DNA of 64,000 nucleotides from Flavobacterium psychrophilum (lineage in GTDB: Bacteria > Bacteroidota > Bacteroidia > Flavobacteriales > Flavobacteriaceae). This document shows positions 46,214 through 54,503 of this stretch, one piece after another. Below the pieces are notes generated by a model, which was given only the letters and a program-made list of their open reading frames with translations, searched no databases and was not told the DNA's origin. Each line of letters opens with the position of its first letter. Within the stretch, counting starts at the first letter, position 1. The DNA lies in the NCBI GenBank assembly GCA_945872245.1, contig CAMBZB010000008.1:1-64000 (forward strand). Reading direction: 5' to 3'. The translations under genes were made by a program, and so were the position numbers.

Positions 46214-47743
46214 TTATTTTTTTGGAAATAGTTTGTTTTGATATGCTCCTAAATCAGGTGGCAAAGTTCTGGTTTTTCCCATAATATCTAAGGGTATTAG
46301 ATAAGCGGCATCTCCCTTTGCAAAAGCGGCAGATGTCTCTTCAATATTGAACTTGTTTTGGGAAACATTTAAGAATTTAGGGTCTTTGTTTAGAATGATA
46401 TTGTTATAATGATTTGGGTCTGTATTGAATTGGTATTCAGGATTATTGGTGTATTGATTTGAAGTATTATCAAACTTCAAAAGGCAATTATTAAATTGGT
46501 ATTCAAATGCAGCACCTGACTTTTTATTTAAGAACATTTCGTTCGAATAGGAACCGTAAATAATGCAATTATTGAAAGTTGCCGCTGTCAAAGGTTTCGC
46601 TTCGGGAATTGCTCCCAAAATGTAATTATTGACCAGAACACTCACTTGACTGGAACTATTCCAATTGTTATTAAAAGTGCAATGGGTAAATTTGTAATCA
46701 CCGCCGTAGGTACAAGCCAAACTAGCTTGTCCCGCATTATTAATAACCATATTTTCTCCATTAATTTTGGCAGTTTGTGCTAAAACTCCATAATTTGAGC
46801 AGTTGTAAATTTGGGTATTTTTTATATCTACCGTAGTTTCGTCGTTATTTTGAATCAGTAAACCAATAGTTGCATTTTTAATCGTCAGGTGATTCACTTT
46901 ATGGTTTGTGCTCCCGCTAGTGAGCCAAATGGTTCCCCATTGCCCTGGAACATCAGAGAATTCAGGTTCCAATCGGTCTCCTTCAAAAATAACTTCATTC
47001 TCTAATTTGTCTGTTATAGATCGAGATCCATTCACATTAATAGACGCATTTGGTCCCAAAATCAGACCTGAATCAGCATGAAAATGAACTCTGGAGCCCG
47101 CTTCAAATGTTACTGTTTTTCCTGAAGGAACGGCTGCGTAACCATAGATAACATAGGGTTTTTGGTTTGTAAAGAGGTATTCATTTCCATTAACAGGATC
47201 ATTATCATCTAGAAAAAATCCGTAAATATTTTCACCTCCGATGGGAAGTGTTTCTGTAGTTCCATCATCAAAACGTTTTGGATGCAGAAAAACGGCATCC
47301 TGAATGAGTGTAACCAATTCCACTTTTTGAAGATTTGCACCGCTGTCAAACAAGATTTGGTCGGTATAAAGTAAGTCTGCGGGATTAGCCTCAGCGATAC
47401 TTGCGGTGGTTTCTATAAAAATATACAAACTATCTTTGGCCAAAAGAGTCACGTTGTCGAATGCTTTCCCTTGATTTCCTTGCATCCCGTCAATTGTCAT
47501 TCGGTATTTTGAACTCAATTCTTTTCCTAATTTTATACTCGGGATTGTGATATCTTTATTACTGCGATTGTACACTTTTAAGTTATAAGTACTAGAGCCA
47601 ATGTTGGTAAAAACGGTGTCCAAATAAACCGTGTCTTTTGAAAACTCTAAATCTCCGGTACTCGCAACGGTTTCAAAATCAGTTCGACACGAACTAAGAG
47701 AAATAAGCATCCCAATAAAAAAAACCAAAGTTAGCGTGCGCAT
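46214..47743 (-). CDS. Lipoprotein with right-handed beta-helix domain
   Basis: 509 aa from ATG 47743 (MRTLTLVFFIGMLISLSSC); the longer frame to 47803 has an AT-rich hydrophobic leader and is rejected. Lipobox LSSC, C19. Residues about 25-150 form an Ig-like beta domain (DLEFSKDTVYLDTVFTNIGSS). Residues about 190-460 are Asn/Thr-rich parallel beta-helix coils (TIKNATIGLLIQNND, INNAGQASLACTYGG). The C-terminus contains LDIMGKTRTLPPDLGAYQ, as in choice-of-anchor parallel beta-helix proteins. Such folds often bind or degrade polysaccharides, but no catalytic residues are identifiable. Minus strand, downstream of menI's divergent promoter. Confidence 0.8.
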   Translation of the reverse strand: MRTLTLVFFIGMLISLSSCRTDFETVASTGDLEFSKDTVYLDTVFTNIGSSTYNLKVYNRSNKDITIPSIKLGKELSSKYRMTIDGMQGNQGKAFDNVTLLAKDSLYIFIETTASIAEANPADLLYTDQILFDSGANLQKVELVTLIQDAVFLHPKRFDDGTTETLPIGGENIYGFFLDDNDPVNGNEYLFTNQKPYVIYGYAAVPSGKTVTFEAGSRVHFHADSGLILGPNASINVNGSRSITDKLENEVIFEGDRLEPEFSDVPGQWGTIWLTSGSTNHKVNHLTIKNATIGLLIQNNDETTVDIKNTQIYNCSNYGVLAQTAKINGENMVINNAGQASLACTYGGDYKFTHCTFNNNWNSSSQVSVLVNNYILGAIPEAKPLTAATFNNCIIYGSYSNEMFLNKKSGAAFEYQFNNCLLKFDNTSNQYTNNPEYQFNTDPNHYNNIILNKDPKFLNVSQNKFNIEETSAAFAKGDAAYLIPLDIMGKTRTLPPDLGAYQNKLFPKK

Positions 47744-47882
47744 TTCGTTATATTTTTTTGTAAAAATAGGAAAAATCAAATCGAATTTGAAAACGATTTT
47801 CAATTTATAACGTATAATAACAATTGTATTGCTATTAGGTGTCTAATCTTTTATATAAATTTACACTTTTAAAGCCCAAAAC

Positions 47883-48317
47883 ATGATATTCGACAAAGAA
47901 AAAATACTCCATTATTGTAACAAAGTTTCGAAAAATACTTTAATGCAAACCCTGAATATAGAATATATTGACGCAGGTCCTGATTATTTAGTGGCTACCA
48001 TGCCAGTGAATTCATCCGTTCATCAGCCTATGGGATTATTGCACGGCGGAGCGACAGTGGCCTTGGCCGAAAGTGTGGGAAGTGCTGCATCCATGTTGTT
48101 TGTAAATTCGGATGTCAGTGAAGTACGTGGAATTGAAATAGCGGCAAATCACTTAAAATCAAAACGAAACGGGATTGTGACTGCAACTGCAAGAATTGTT
48201 CACAAGGGGAGAAGTATTCATCTGTGGGAAATTCGGGTTGTAGATGAGAATAATCATTTAATTTCGCTATGCAAATTGACCAATATGGTTTTGCCAAAAA
48301 GAAAAAGCGAAGACTAA
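47883..48317 (+). CDS. menI: Hotdog-fold thioesterase, probable DHNA-CoA hydrolase
   Basis: 144 aa PaaI-type hotdog protein. The family motif GLLHGGATVALAESVGSAA contains the catalytic acid. Its stop lies 2 nt before the isochorismate synthase gene, so the likely job is hydrolysis of 1,4-dihydroxy-2-naphthoyl-CoA in menaquinone synthesis. This is inferred from context; hotdog sequences alone do not reveal substrate. Menaquinone is the usual respiratory quinone of Flavobacteria. Confidence 0.78.
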   Translation: MIFDKEKILHYCNKVSKNTLMQTLNIEYIDAGPDYLVATMPVNSSVHQPMGLLHGGATVALAESVGSAASMLFVNSDVSEVRGIEIAANHLKSKRNGIVTATARIVHKGRSIHLWEIRVVDENNHLISLCKLTNMVLPKRKSED

Positions 48318-48319
48318 AT

Positions 48320-49390
48320 ATGAAAATAATTTTAGAGAAAGCTACCAAACAATTGGCGAAAAATCTCCCTTTTGTGCTTTATAAAAAACCTAATAACGCT
48401 AATATTATTGGTCTTTTTCAGAAGAATGACAGCTTGTTTTTGGTACAAGATTTTACTGAGAAAGGATTTGTTTTTACCTCTTTTGATGGGAATCAGAATA
48501 TTATAATTCCAGAAAATCAATCCGAGGTTAGTCGTGTTGTCTATTATAAAAACAAAATTGACTATCCGGAAATAGAATCGAATTTGCCAAATGAATTGGA
48601 TAGAATTCACTTTAAAAAATTAGTTACTAAGGGTATTCAAGCCATTGAAAATAACGAATTCAAGAAAGTGGTTTTGTCCAGAAAAGAAATGGTTGATTTG
48701 GTTCATTTTGATTTGATGAAGGCATTCGAAAAGTTAGTCCAATTGTATCCTTCTACATTTGTCTATTGCTTTTTTCACCCGAAAGTTGGTGTTTGGCTTG
48801 GAGCCACACCCGAACAATTAGTAAAAGCGAATAGTACTTCATTTCAAACCATTGCTTTGGCGGGTACCCAAAAAGACAGAGGATCTTCGGAAGTGTTTTG
48901 GGATGAAAAAGAAAAAGAGGAACAAGAATTTGTCACGGATTATATTGTGGAAACGCTCAATGAAGCTGCTGCAGAAATAACAGTTTCAAAACCGTATAGC
49001 TTGAAAGCGGGAAGTATTTGGCATATTAAAACGGATATTTCAGGGGTTTTTAATTCTGGTTTTGGTTTGCAACAAGTGATTCGGTTATTGCATCCGACAC
49101 CGGCAGTTTGTGGTTTGCCAAAGGATAAAGCGAAAGCGTTTATTTTGAAAAACGAAAATTACGAAAGAACTTTTTATACGGGCTTTCTGGGAGAATTAAA
49201 TTACGATTTTACCACAGATTCCATAAGTTCAGATTTGTTCGTAAATTTGCGCTGTGCGGAAATTTGTGATTATCAGGCAAATTTGTACGTGGGATGTGGA
49301 ATTACAAAAGATAGCATTCCTGAAAAAGAATGGCAGGAAAGCGTCAATAAATCAGTGACGATGAAAAGAATTTTAGATTGCAGAATTTAG
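48320..49390 (+). CDS. menF: Isochorismate synthase
   Basis: 356 aa from ATG 48320 (MKIILEKATKQLAKN), 2 nt after menI; an earlier frame start at 48269 lies inside menI and is rejected. Chorismate-binding fold: FKKVVLSRKE, WLGATPEQLV, FQTIALAGTQ, the Mg-binding helix region EKEEQEFVTDYIVETL, LHPTPAVCGLPKDKA and FYTGFLGELN. It converts chorismate to isochorismate at the entry of the menaquinone pathway. The remaining men genes are not in the window. Confidence 0.9.
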   Translation: MKIILEKATKQLAKNLPFVLYKKPNNANIIGLFQKNDSLFLVQDFTEKGFVFTSFDGNQNIIIPENQSEVSRVVYYKNKIDYPEIESNLPNELDRIHFKKLVTKGIQAIENNEFKKVVLSRKEMVDLVHFDLMKAFEKLVQLYPSTFVYCFFHPKVGVWLGATPEQLVKANSTSFQTIALAGTQKDRGSSEVFWDEKEKEEQEFVTDYIVETLNEAAAEITVSKPYSLKAGSIWHIKTDISGVFNSGFGLQQVIRLLHPTPAVCGLPKDKAKAFILKNENYERTFYTGFLGELNYDFTTDSISSDLFVNLRCAEICDYQANLYVGCGITKDSIPEKEWQESVNKSVTMKRILDCRI

Positions 49391-49430
49391 ATTCTTCATT
49401 GCCATTGAAAATAATGAAACAATAAATGAT

Positions 49431-50147
49431 ATGAAACTAGACATACTAGCATTCGGTGCACATCCAGACGATGTAGAATTGGGTTGCGGTGGAACAATTG
49501 CCAAGGAAATAGCCTTGGGCAAAAAAGTGGGTATTATCGATTTGACCCGTGGGGAATTAGGTACTCGTGGTTCGAAGGAAATCCGGGATGAAGAAGCAAA
49601 GATGGCAGCAAAAATACTTGGAGTTTCTGTTCGTGAAAACCTGAATATGCGTGATGGTTTTTTTGCTAATGATGAATGGCATCAGTTGGAAATCATTAAA
49701 ATGATTCGAAAATACCAGCCTGAAATTGTTTTGTGCAACGCTATTGAAGATCGCCACATCGATCACGGCAAAGGAAGTAAACTAGTCTCTGAAGCTTGTT
49801 TTTTATCAGGTTTAATGAAGATTGAAACTGAAAATAATGGTGAAAAACAAAAATCTTGGCGGCCTAAAATAGTATATCATTATATTCAATGGAATAACAT
49901 AACACCTGATTTTGTGGTCGACATTACGGGCTATAATGATAAAAAAGTTGAAGCTATTTTAGCCTACGGTTCCCAATTTTACAACTCCAATTCGGAGGAA
50001 CCTGAAACGCATATTTCATCCAAAAACTTTTTGGACAGCCTCAGTTATCGCGCCCAAGATTTAGGGAGATTAATTGGCACTGATTATGCTGAAGGGTTTA
50101 CGACAGAAAGATATTTGGCCGTCAATAGTTTAGGGGACTTGATATAA
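49431..50147 (+). CDS. bshB1: Bacillithiol biosynthesis deacetylase BshB1
   Basis: 238 aa, LmbE-like zinc hydrolase. The metal/catalytic motif AFGAHPDDVELGCGG (H11, D13, D14) and the third ligand region DRHIDHGKGSKL (H109/H112) are clear, and the length and the LTRGELGTRGS segment are BshB1-specific. It deacetylates GlcNAc-malate to GlcN-malate, so the organism should make bacillithiol as its low-molecular thiol. This is relevant to the persulfide-handling genes at 53-57 kb. It starts 40 nt after menF and may share its transcript. Confidence 0.93.
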   Translation: MKLDILAFGAHPDDVELGCGGTIAKEIALGKKVGIIDLTRGELGTRGSKEIRDEEAKMAAKILGVSVRENLNMRDGFFANDEWHQLEIIKMIRKYQPEIVLCNAIEDRHIDHGKGSKLVSEACFLSGLMKIETENNGEKQKSWRPKIVYHYIQWNNITPDFVVDITGYNDKKVEAILAYGSQFYNSNSEEPETHISSKNFLDSLSYRAQDLGRLIGTDYAEGFTTERYLAVNSLGDLI

Positions 50148-50165
50148 TTTTTTTGAAAATTTTAT

Positions 50166-50195
50166 TTGCAAAAGCAAACTTTAGTGCTATATTTG
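50166..50195 (+). promoter_or_regulatory. tRNA-His promoter
   Basis: TTG (50166-50168), 19 nt, TATATTTG (50188-50195): an exact match to the Bacteroidetes TTG-N19-TAnnTTTG promoter, ending 15 nt before the tRNA. Confidence 0.8.
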
Positions 50196-50210
50196 CACAC
50201 GTTAAAAATG

Positions 50211-50284
50211 GTGGTTGTAGCTCAGCTGGTTAGAGTATTGGTTTGTGGTGCCGAGGGTCGCCGGTTCGAACCCGGTCAGCCACC
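50211..50284 (+). tRNA. tRNA-His (GTG)
   Basis: Acceptor GTGGTTG pairs with CAGCCAC. D-loop CTCAGCTGGTTAGAG. The anticodon loop TTGTGGT has anticodon GTG at 50245-50247, and the T arm is CCGGTTCGAACCCGG. The extra G-1 typical of tRNA-His is encoded at 50210 opposite discriminator C at 50284. The 3' CCA is not fully encoded. Confidence 0.95.
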
Positions 50285-50292
50285 CAGAACGC

Positions 50293-50323
50293 AAAAGCTT
50301 CGAAGAAATTCGAGGCTTTTTTT
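50293..50323 (+). terminator. tRNA-His terminator
   Basis: AAAGCTTCGAA / TTCGAGGCTTT stem (one G-T pair) with a 4-nt loop, then T-run. Confidence 0.8.
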
Positions 50324-50336
50324 GTGGTTTCCTGTC

Positions 50337-50372
50337 ATTGCGAGTGCAACATAGTGGAGCGAAGCAATCTCA
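50337..50372. repeat. Dispersed hairpin repeat (ATTGCGAG...CGAAGCAATCTCA), copy 2
   Basis: Same ends as the copy at 14188-14211, with an internal segment of 15 nt (TGCAACATAGTGGAG). ATTGC and GCAAT can pair. It lies between the tRNA terminator and the 3' end of the convergent peptidase gene. Confidence 0.65.
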
Positions 50373-50384
50373 CATCGAAAGCAA

Positions 50385-51401
50385 CTAATTTCCAACTTTA
50401 TCTACCACAGGACGATTGTCTCTGTTGGCCAATTCCCAAGCGATTGAGAAAGCCAACCGGGTTCTTTTTTTCAAGGCTTCAAATTCAATTTTATCGACCT
50501 CGTCTGTTGGTTTATGATAATCAGCGTGTACTCCGCTGAAAAGGAAAACGGAAGGAATTCCATTTTTGGCAAAATTGTAATGATCCGAGCGGTAATAAAA
50601 GCGGTTTGGGTCAGCTCTATCATTGAATTTGTAATCCAATGATATGTTCACGTAGTTTTTATTGGCGGCTTCACAGATGTTAAATAAATCAGTCGAAAGG
50701 TAATCAGAGCCAATGAGATATACATAATTGCTGGAATCATTGTGAAATTCGTCGTGACGACCAATCATGTCGATATTGATGTCGGTGATGGTTTTTGCCA
50801 TGGGAAACAAAGGATGTTCGGAGTAATAGCTAGAACCCAGAAGTCCATGTTCTTCGCCAGTCATGTGAAGAAATAAAATGGAACGTTTTGGTCCGTGACC
50901 TTCTTTTTTGGCTATTTCAAATGCTTGGGCAATTTCGAGTAAAGCCACTGTTCCTGAGCCATCATCATCGGCACCGTTATAGACTTCTCCGTCTTTTATC
51001 CCCACATGATCGTAGTGTGCCGAAATTACAATGATTTCGTCGGGTTTTTCGGAGCCCTCGATATAAGCCCAAATATTTTCGGAATCGGGTAAGTTTTCGT
51101 TGCGTTTGGCATTTAAGAAAGCAGCCGGGATTTTTTGGTAAAAATCCGTTGCTCCTATTGGAAAGGAAATAGCATTGCTTTTGTAATGATTAATGAGATA
51201 TTCACCCGCTTTTTTCTGTCCTTTAGAACCTGTTTCTCGGCCTTGCATATCATCAGAAGCAACGATGGTAAGATGCTTTATTAAATCTTTTGAAGTGATA
51301 GTATTAATATATTTTGTTGGATTGCCATTAGAAACGCTGGTAATTTGAGAGGTACAAGAAATTGTGGTTGTAAAAACAAAAATATATAGTAATTTTTTCA
51401 T
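50385..51401 (-). CDS. M28 family zinc aminopeptidase, lipoprotein
   Basis: 338 aa. Lipoprotein signal with lipobox TTISC (C16). The M28 metal site is intact: ISAHYDHVGI, NGADDDGSGTVALLEIA, HMTGEEHGLLGS and the final His in FLFSGVHADYHKPTDE. Residues 40-62 (LTIVASDDMQGRETGSKGQK) are typical of flavobacterial members. It should trim peptides at the outer membrane or in the periplasm for amino-acid uptake. Alone on the minus strand; divergent from rocD. Confidence 0.9.
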   Translation of the reverse strand: MKKLLYIFVFTTTISCTSQITSVSNGNPTKYINTITSKDLIKHLTIVASDDMQGRETGSKGQKKAGEYLINHYKSNAISFPIGATDFYQKIPAAFLNAKRNENLPDSENIWAYIEGSEKPDEIIVISAHYDHVGIKDGEVYNGADDDGSGTVALLEIAQAFEIAKKEGHGPKRSILFLHMTGEEHGLLGSSYYSEHPLFPMAKTITDINIDMIGRHDEFHNDSSNYVYLIGSDYLSTDLFNICEAANKNYVNISLDYKFNDRADPNRFYYRSDHYNFAKNGIPSVFLFSGVHADYHKPTDEVDKIEFEALKKRTRLAFSIAWELANRDNRPVVDKVGN

Positions 51402-51521
51402 AAAATAATATTAATTAATTTTGGTACATTTATAGTATTGTCAAATATCTGAAATAAAAACACAATAGTATAGCGTAAATAGTTATTTTTTACATTCTAT
51501 TTTTATTAAAACAAATTTTTT

Positions 51522-52805
51522 ATGGAGCTTAAAAATCAAATTCTTTCTTCTAAATCAGAAGAAATGATAGCAAAAGAAAATAAATATGGAGCCCATAATT
51601 ACCATCCATTACCTGTGGTTTTGCAAAGAGGAGAAGGGGTTTATGTTTGGGATATCGACGAAAAAAAGTATTTTGATTTTTTGTCGGCGTATTCTGCGGT
51701 GAATCAAGGGCATTGTCACCCAAAAATTGTAAATGCGATGATAAAACAAGCGCAAACTTTGACTTTAACCTCCCGTGCTTTTTACAATGATCAACTAGGC
51801 AGTTACGAAGAATATGTGACAAATTATTTTGGTTTTGACAAAGTATTGCCAATGAATACAGGTGCCGAAGCGGTGGAAACGGCCATCAAATTATGCAGAA
51901 AATGGGCGTATGAAGTAAAAGGTATTCCAGAAAATGAAGCCCAAATCATTGTTTGCGAGAACAATTTCCACGGACGGACCACTACCATAATTTCCTTTTC
52001 TAACGATGAAACTGCCCGTAAGAGTTTCGGACCTTTTATGACTGGATTTATCAAAATTCCATACGATGACATTGAAGCCTTGGAAAAGGCGTTGCAATCA
52101 ACCAAGAGCATAGCTGGATTCTTGGTGGAACCCATTCAGGGAGAAGCTGGAGTTTATGTCCCTTCCGAAGGGTATTTGGCCAAAGCCAAAGCACTTTGTG
52201 AACAGTACAAAGTCTTATTTATAGCAGATGAAGTGCAAACCGGAATTGCAAGAACAGGAAGGTTACTTGCTACTTGTGGCAATTGCTCCTGTGAAAATGG
52301 ATGTGAAAATAGACCAGAGGTAAAACCGGATATTCTTATTTTGGGGAAAGCACTTTCCGGAGGAGTTTATCCTGTTTCGGCAGTTTTGGCAAATGATACC
52401 ATTATGAATGTGATTAAACCGGGACAGCACGGTTCCACTTTTGGCGGAAATCCAATAGCTGCCGCTGTTGCCATAGCTGCACTCGAAGTGATTCGAGAGG
52501 AGAATTTAGCTGGAAATGCATCGAGACTTGGGGTTATTTTAAGAAAAGGACTAAATGAAATTGCTCAACGAAATCCCTTGATTACTTTAGTTCGTGGAAA
52601 AGGATTGCTTAACGCAATTGTAATTAATTGTGAAGAAGACTCTGACTTAGCATGGGAAATTTGCTTACGATTCCGAGATTACGGATTGCTGGCAAAACCC
52701 ACGCATGGCAATAAAATACGATTGGCACCGCCTTTGGTGATTAATGAAGAGCAAATACAGGAATGTCTGGTCATTATTGAAAAGGCATTGTATCATTTTA
52801 AATAA
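51522..52805 (+). CDS. rocD: Ornithine aminotransferase
   Basis: 427 aa, fold-type I PLP enzyme. It converts ornithine and 2-oxoglutarate to glutamate-5-semialdehyde and glutamate. Signatures: [51 protein letters not shown] and the PLP lysine K276 in [15 protein letters not shown]. An insertion after RTGRLLAT holds four Cys (C252, C255, C257, C261), a possible metal site seen in Bacteroidetes members as far as I recall. It has its own transcription unit upstream of the sulfur cluster. Confidence 0.93.
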   Translation: MELKNQILSSKSEEMIAKENKYGAHNYHPLPVVLQRGEGVYVWDIDEKKYFDFLSAYSAVNQGHCHPKIVNAMIKQAQTLTLTSRAFYNDQLGSYEEYVTNYFGFDKVLPMNTGAEAVETAIKLCRKWAYEVKGIPENEAQIIVCENNFHGRTTTIISFSNDETARKSFGPFMTGFIKIPYDDIEALEKALQSTKSIAGFLVEPIQGEAGVYVPSEGYLAKAKALCEQYKVLFIADEVQTGIARTGRLLATCGNCSCENGCENRPEVKPDILILGKALSGGVYPVSAVLANDTIMNVIKPGQHGSTFGGNPIAAAVAIAALEVIREENLAGNASRLGVILRKGLNEIAQRNPLITLVRGKGLLNAIVINCEEDSDLAWEICLRFRDYGLLAKPTHGNKIRLAPPLVINEEQIQECLVIIEKALYHFK

Positions 52806-52887
52806 CAGAACTCTAATGAATAAATGGAGCAGAATACAAAACCTATCCTAGATTTTGGTTTTTGTTTTAAGGTTTAAAATAAAAAAA

Positions 52888-52901
52888 ATAACGAAATTTA
52901 C
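52888..52901 (+). promoter_or_regulatory. Degenerate operator upstream of the Crp/Fnr gene
   Basis: ATAAC-GAAA-TTTAC, 8 of 10 matches to GTAAC-N4-GTTAC found intact downstream of the same gene; 23 nt before the start codon. Possible autoregulation. Confidence 0.3.
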
Positions 52902-52924
52902 TGCTTACAAATTGAATGTTGATA

Positions 52925-53560
52925 ATGAAAGACCTACTCAAACAGACTTACGGATTCATATTTGAAGAACAATTGATTGAAGAAATCGCCGAAGTTTCTT
53001 TGTTGCGAGATTTTAAGGAAGGAGATGTTCTGATAGATTTTGGCGATTCTATAAGAAAAATGCCTCTGTTGATAAAAGGAGCCATTAAAATATCACGTGA
53101 AGATTTTGATGAGGGGGAGTTGTTATTGTATTTTATCGAAAAAGGAGATACTTGCGCTATGACGATGGCTTGTTGTTTGGGCGAGACCAAAAGCGAAATT
53201 AGGGCGGTAGCCGAGACTAATGGAACGGTTGTGATGATACCCATTACCAAAATGGAAGAATGGCTAGGGAAATACAAAAGCTGGAGAAACTTTGTGTTTA
53301 ATAGTTATAATAGTCGTTTAAAAGAGATGCTTTCAGCTATTGATAATCTGGCGTTTATGAATATGGATGAACGCTTATTAAATTATCTTTATGACAAAGC
53401 CAAAATTAATAATTCAAATCATATTTTAAATACGCATCAAGAAATTGCTTATGACTTACATACTTCTAGAGTCGTGATTTCGCGCTTGCTAAAAGCATTA
53501 GAAAACAAAGGGAAAATTAGTTTGCATAGGGCATTTATAGAAATACTGAACAAAAAGTAA
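52925..53560 (+). CDS. Crp/Fnr family transcriptional regulator
   Basis: 211 aa from ATG 52925 (MKDLLKQTYGF); ATG 52916 three codons upstream is also possible. N-terminal cyclic-nucleotide-binding-like beta barrel (about 20-125) and C-terminal winged helix (about 145-211) with recognition helix HTSRVVISRLLKALENKG. No Fe-S cysteine cluster of FNR type is present: the only Cys are adjacent residues near 80 (DTCAMTMACCLG), which could sense persulfides or oxidants (inference). It is followed by tauE and a CstB-like gene, whose expression it probably controls. Confidence 0.88.
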   Translation: MKDLLKQTYGFIFEEQLIEEIAEVSLLRDFKEGDVLIDFGDSIRKMPLLIKGAIKISREDFDEGELLLYFIEKGDTCAMTMACCLGETKSEIRAVAETNGTVVMIPITKMEEWLGKYKSWRNFVFNSYNSRLKEMLSAIDNLAFMNMDERLLNYLYDKAKINNSNHILNTHQEIAYDLHTSRVVISRLLKALENKGKISLHRAFIEILNKK

Positions 53561-53570
53561 CATTTGTTAC
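53557..53570. promoter_or_regulatory. Candidate Crp/Fnr operator (perfect palindrome)
   Basis: GTAACATTTGTTAC: a GTAACA/TGTTAC inverted repeat with a 2-nt centre, overlapping the regulator stop codon and lying 51 nt before tauE. Its size and symmetry fit Crp/Fnr-family sites; I recall the GTAAC-N4-GTTAC form for HcpR-like members. Confidence 0.55.
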
Positions 53571-53620
53571 CAAACCAGAATCCTAAAAAATAGAATTTTG
53601 TACTCACAAAAAAGTAGTGA

Positions 53621-54424
53621 ATGGAAATTTCTCAGTTGATTGGATATGTTTTGGCGGTTTTTGTAGGCATAACGCTAGGAATGCTAGGCAGTGGAGGTTC
53701 GATACTTTCAGTTCCTATTTTAGTCTATGTCATGGGTATTGAGCCTACTTTGGCAACAGCCTATTCTCTGTTTGTAATTGGTACAACCTCTTTGGTAGGA
53801 GGAATTCATAAGGCCAAGCAAAAATTAGTCGATTTTAAAAAAGTGGTTTTATTTGGTATTCCTTCCGTTATTTCTGTTTTTATTACCCGAAAAATAATAG
53901 TTCCGAGAATTCCCGATGTTATTTTTTCGACCGGAAACATCACGATACACAAATCTGTTCTGATAATGTTTGTTTTTGCCATTGTAATGGTGGTCGCTTC
54001 AGTGGGGATGATCAAACCTTCAAAAAAAATTATATTTATTGATGGTGAAAAACTGGATTATTTTAAAATAGTGACACAAGGAATCTTTATTGGTTTAATA
54101 TCTGGATTTGTAGGTGCGGGAGGCGGATTTCTAATCATTCCAACCCTCTTATTTTTAGCCAAAACACCAATTAAAATGGCTGTTGGAACATCGCTGTTTA
54201 TAGTGGCTTCGCAGTCATTGATTGGTTTTACTGGGGATATTTTTGGTGATCAAATCATTGATTGGAAGTTATTGTTTATCTTTACTTTAGCATCAATAAT
54301 AGGTATTTTTATTGGAAATTTTATCTCTAAAAAAGTAGCTGATGAGAAACTTAAAACGGGTTTTGGTTGGTTTGTTTTTGCCATGGGAATTTACATTATC
54401 ATCAAAGAAATTTTTTGGTCTTAA
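53621..54424 (+). CDS. TauE/SafE family sulfite/sulfur-anion exporter
   Basis: 267 aa, seven or eight helices. The repeated TauE half motifs are visible: GMLGSGGSILSVPILVYVMG near residue 20 and GFVGAGGGFLIIPTLLFL near residue 160, with the middle GTTSLVGGIHKAK. It probably exports sulfite, the product of persulfide oxidation, or another sulfur anion. In the Staphylococcus aureus cst operon a TauE protein likewise accompanies CstB. It precedes the CstB-like gene by 79 nt. Confidence 0.88.
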   Translation: MEISQLIGYVLAVFVGITLGMLGSGGSILSVPILVYVMGIEPTLATAYSLFVIGTTSLVGGIHKAKQKLVDFKKVVLFGIPSVISVFITRKIIVPRIPDVIFSTGNITIHKSVLIMFVFAIVMVVASVGMIKPSKKIIFIDGEKLDYFKIVTQGIFIGLISGFVGAGGGFLIIPTLLFLAKTPIKMAVGTSLFIVASQSLIGFTGDIFGDQIIDWKLLFIFTLASIIGIFIGNFISKKVADEKLKTGFGWFVFAMGIYIIIKEIFWS

Positions 54425-54503
54425 TAATTTCCTAAAATGTAACTTTTAATACCGTTTTTGATCGAAAAATTAAATAAATTTACTGTATAATTCAATTATT
54501 AAA

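Noticed and set aside
50166..50539. Plus-strand ORFs covering tRNA-His
   Set aside because: They translate the tRNA, terminator and a repeat; not protein genes.
51550..52135. Overlapping minus-strand ORFs of about 100 aa inside rocD
   Set aside because: No motif; the plus-strand frame is an unmistakable aminotransferase.
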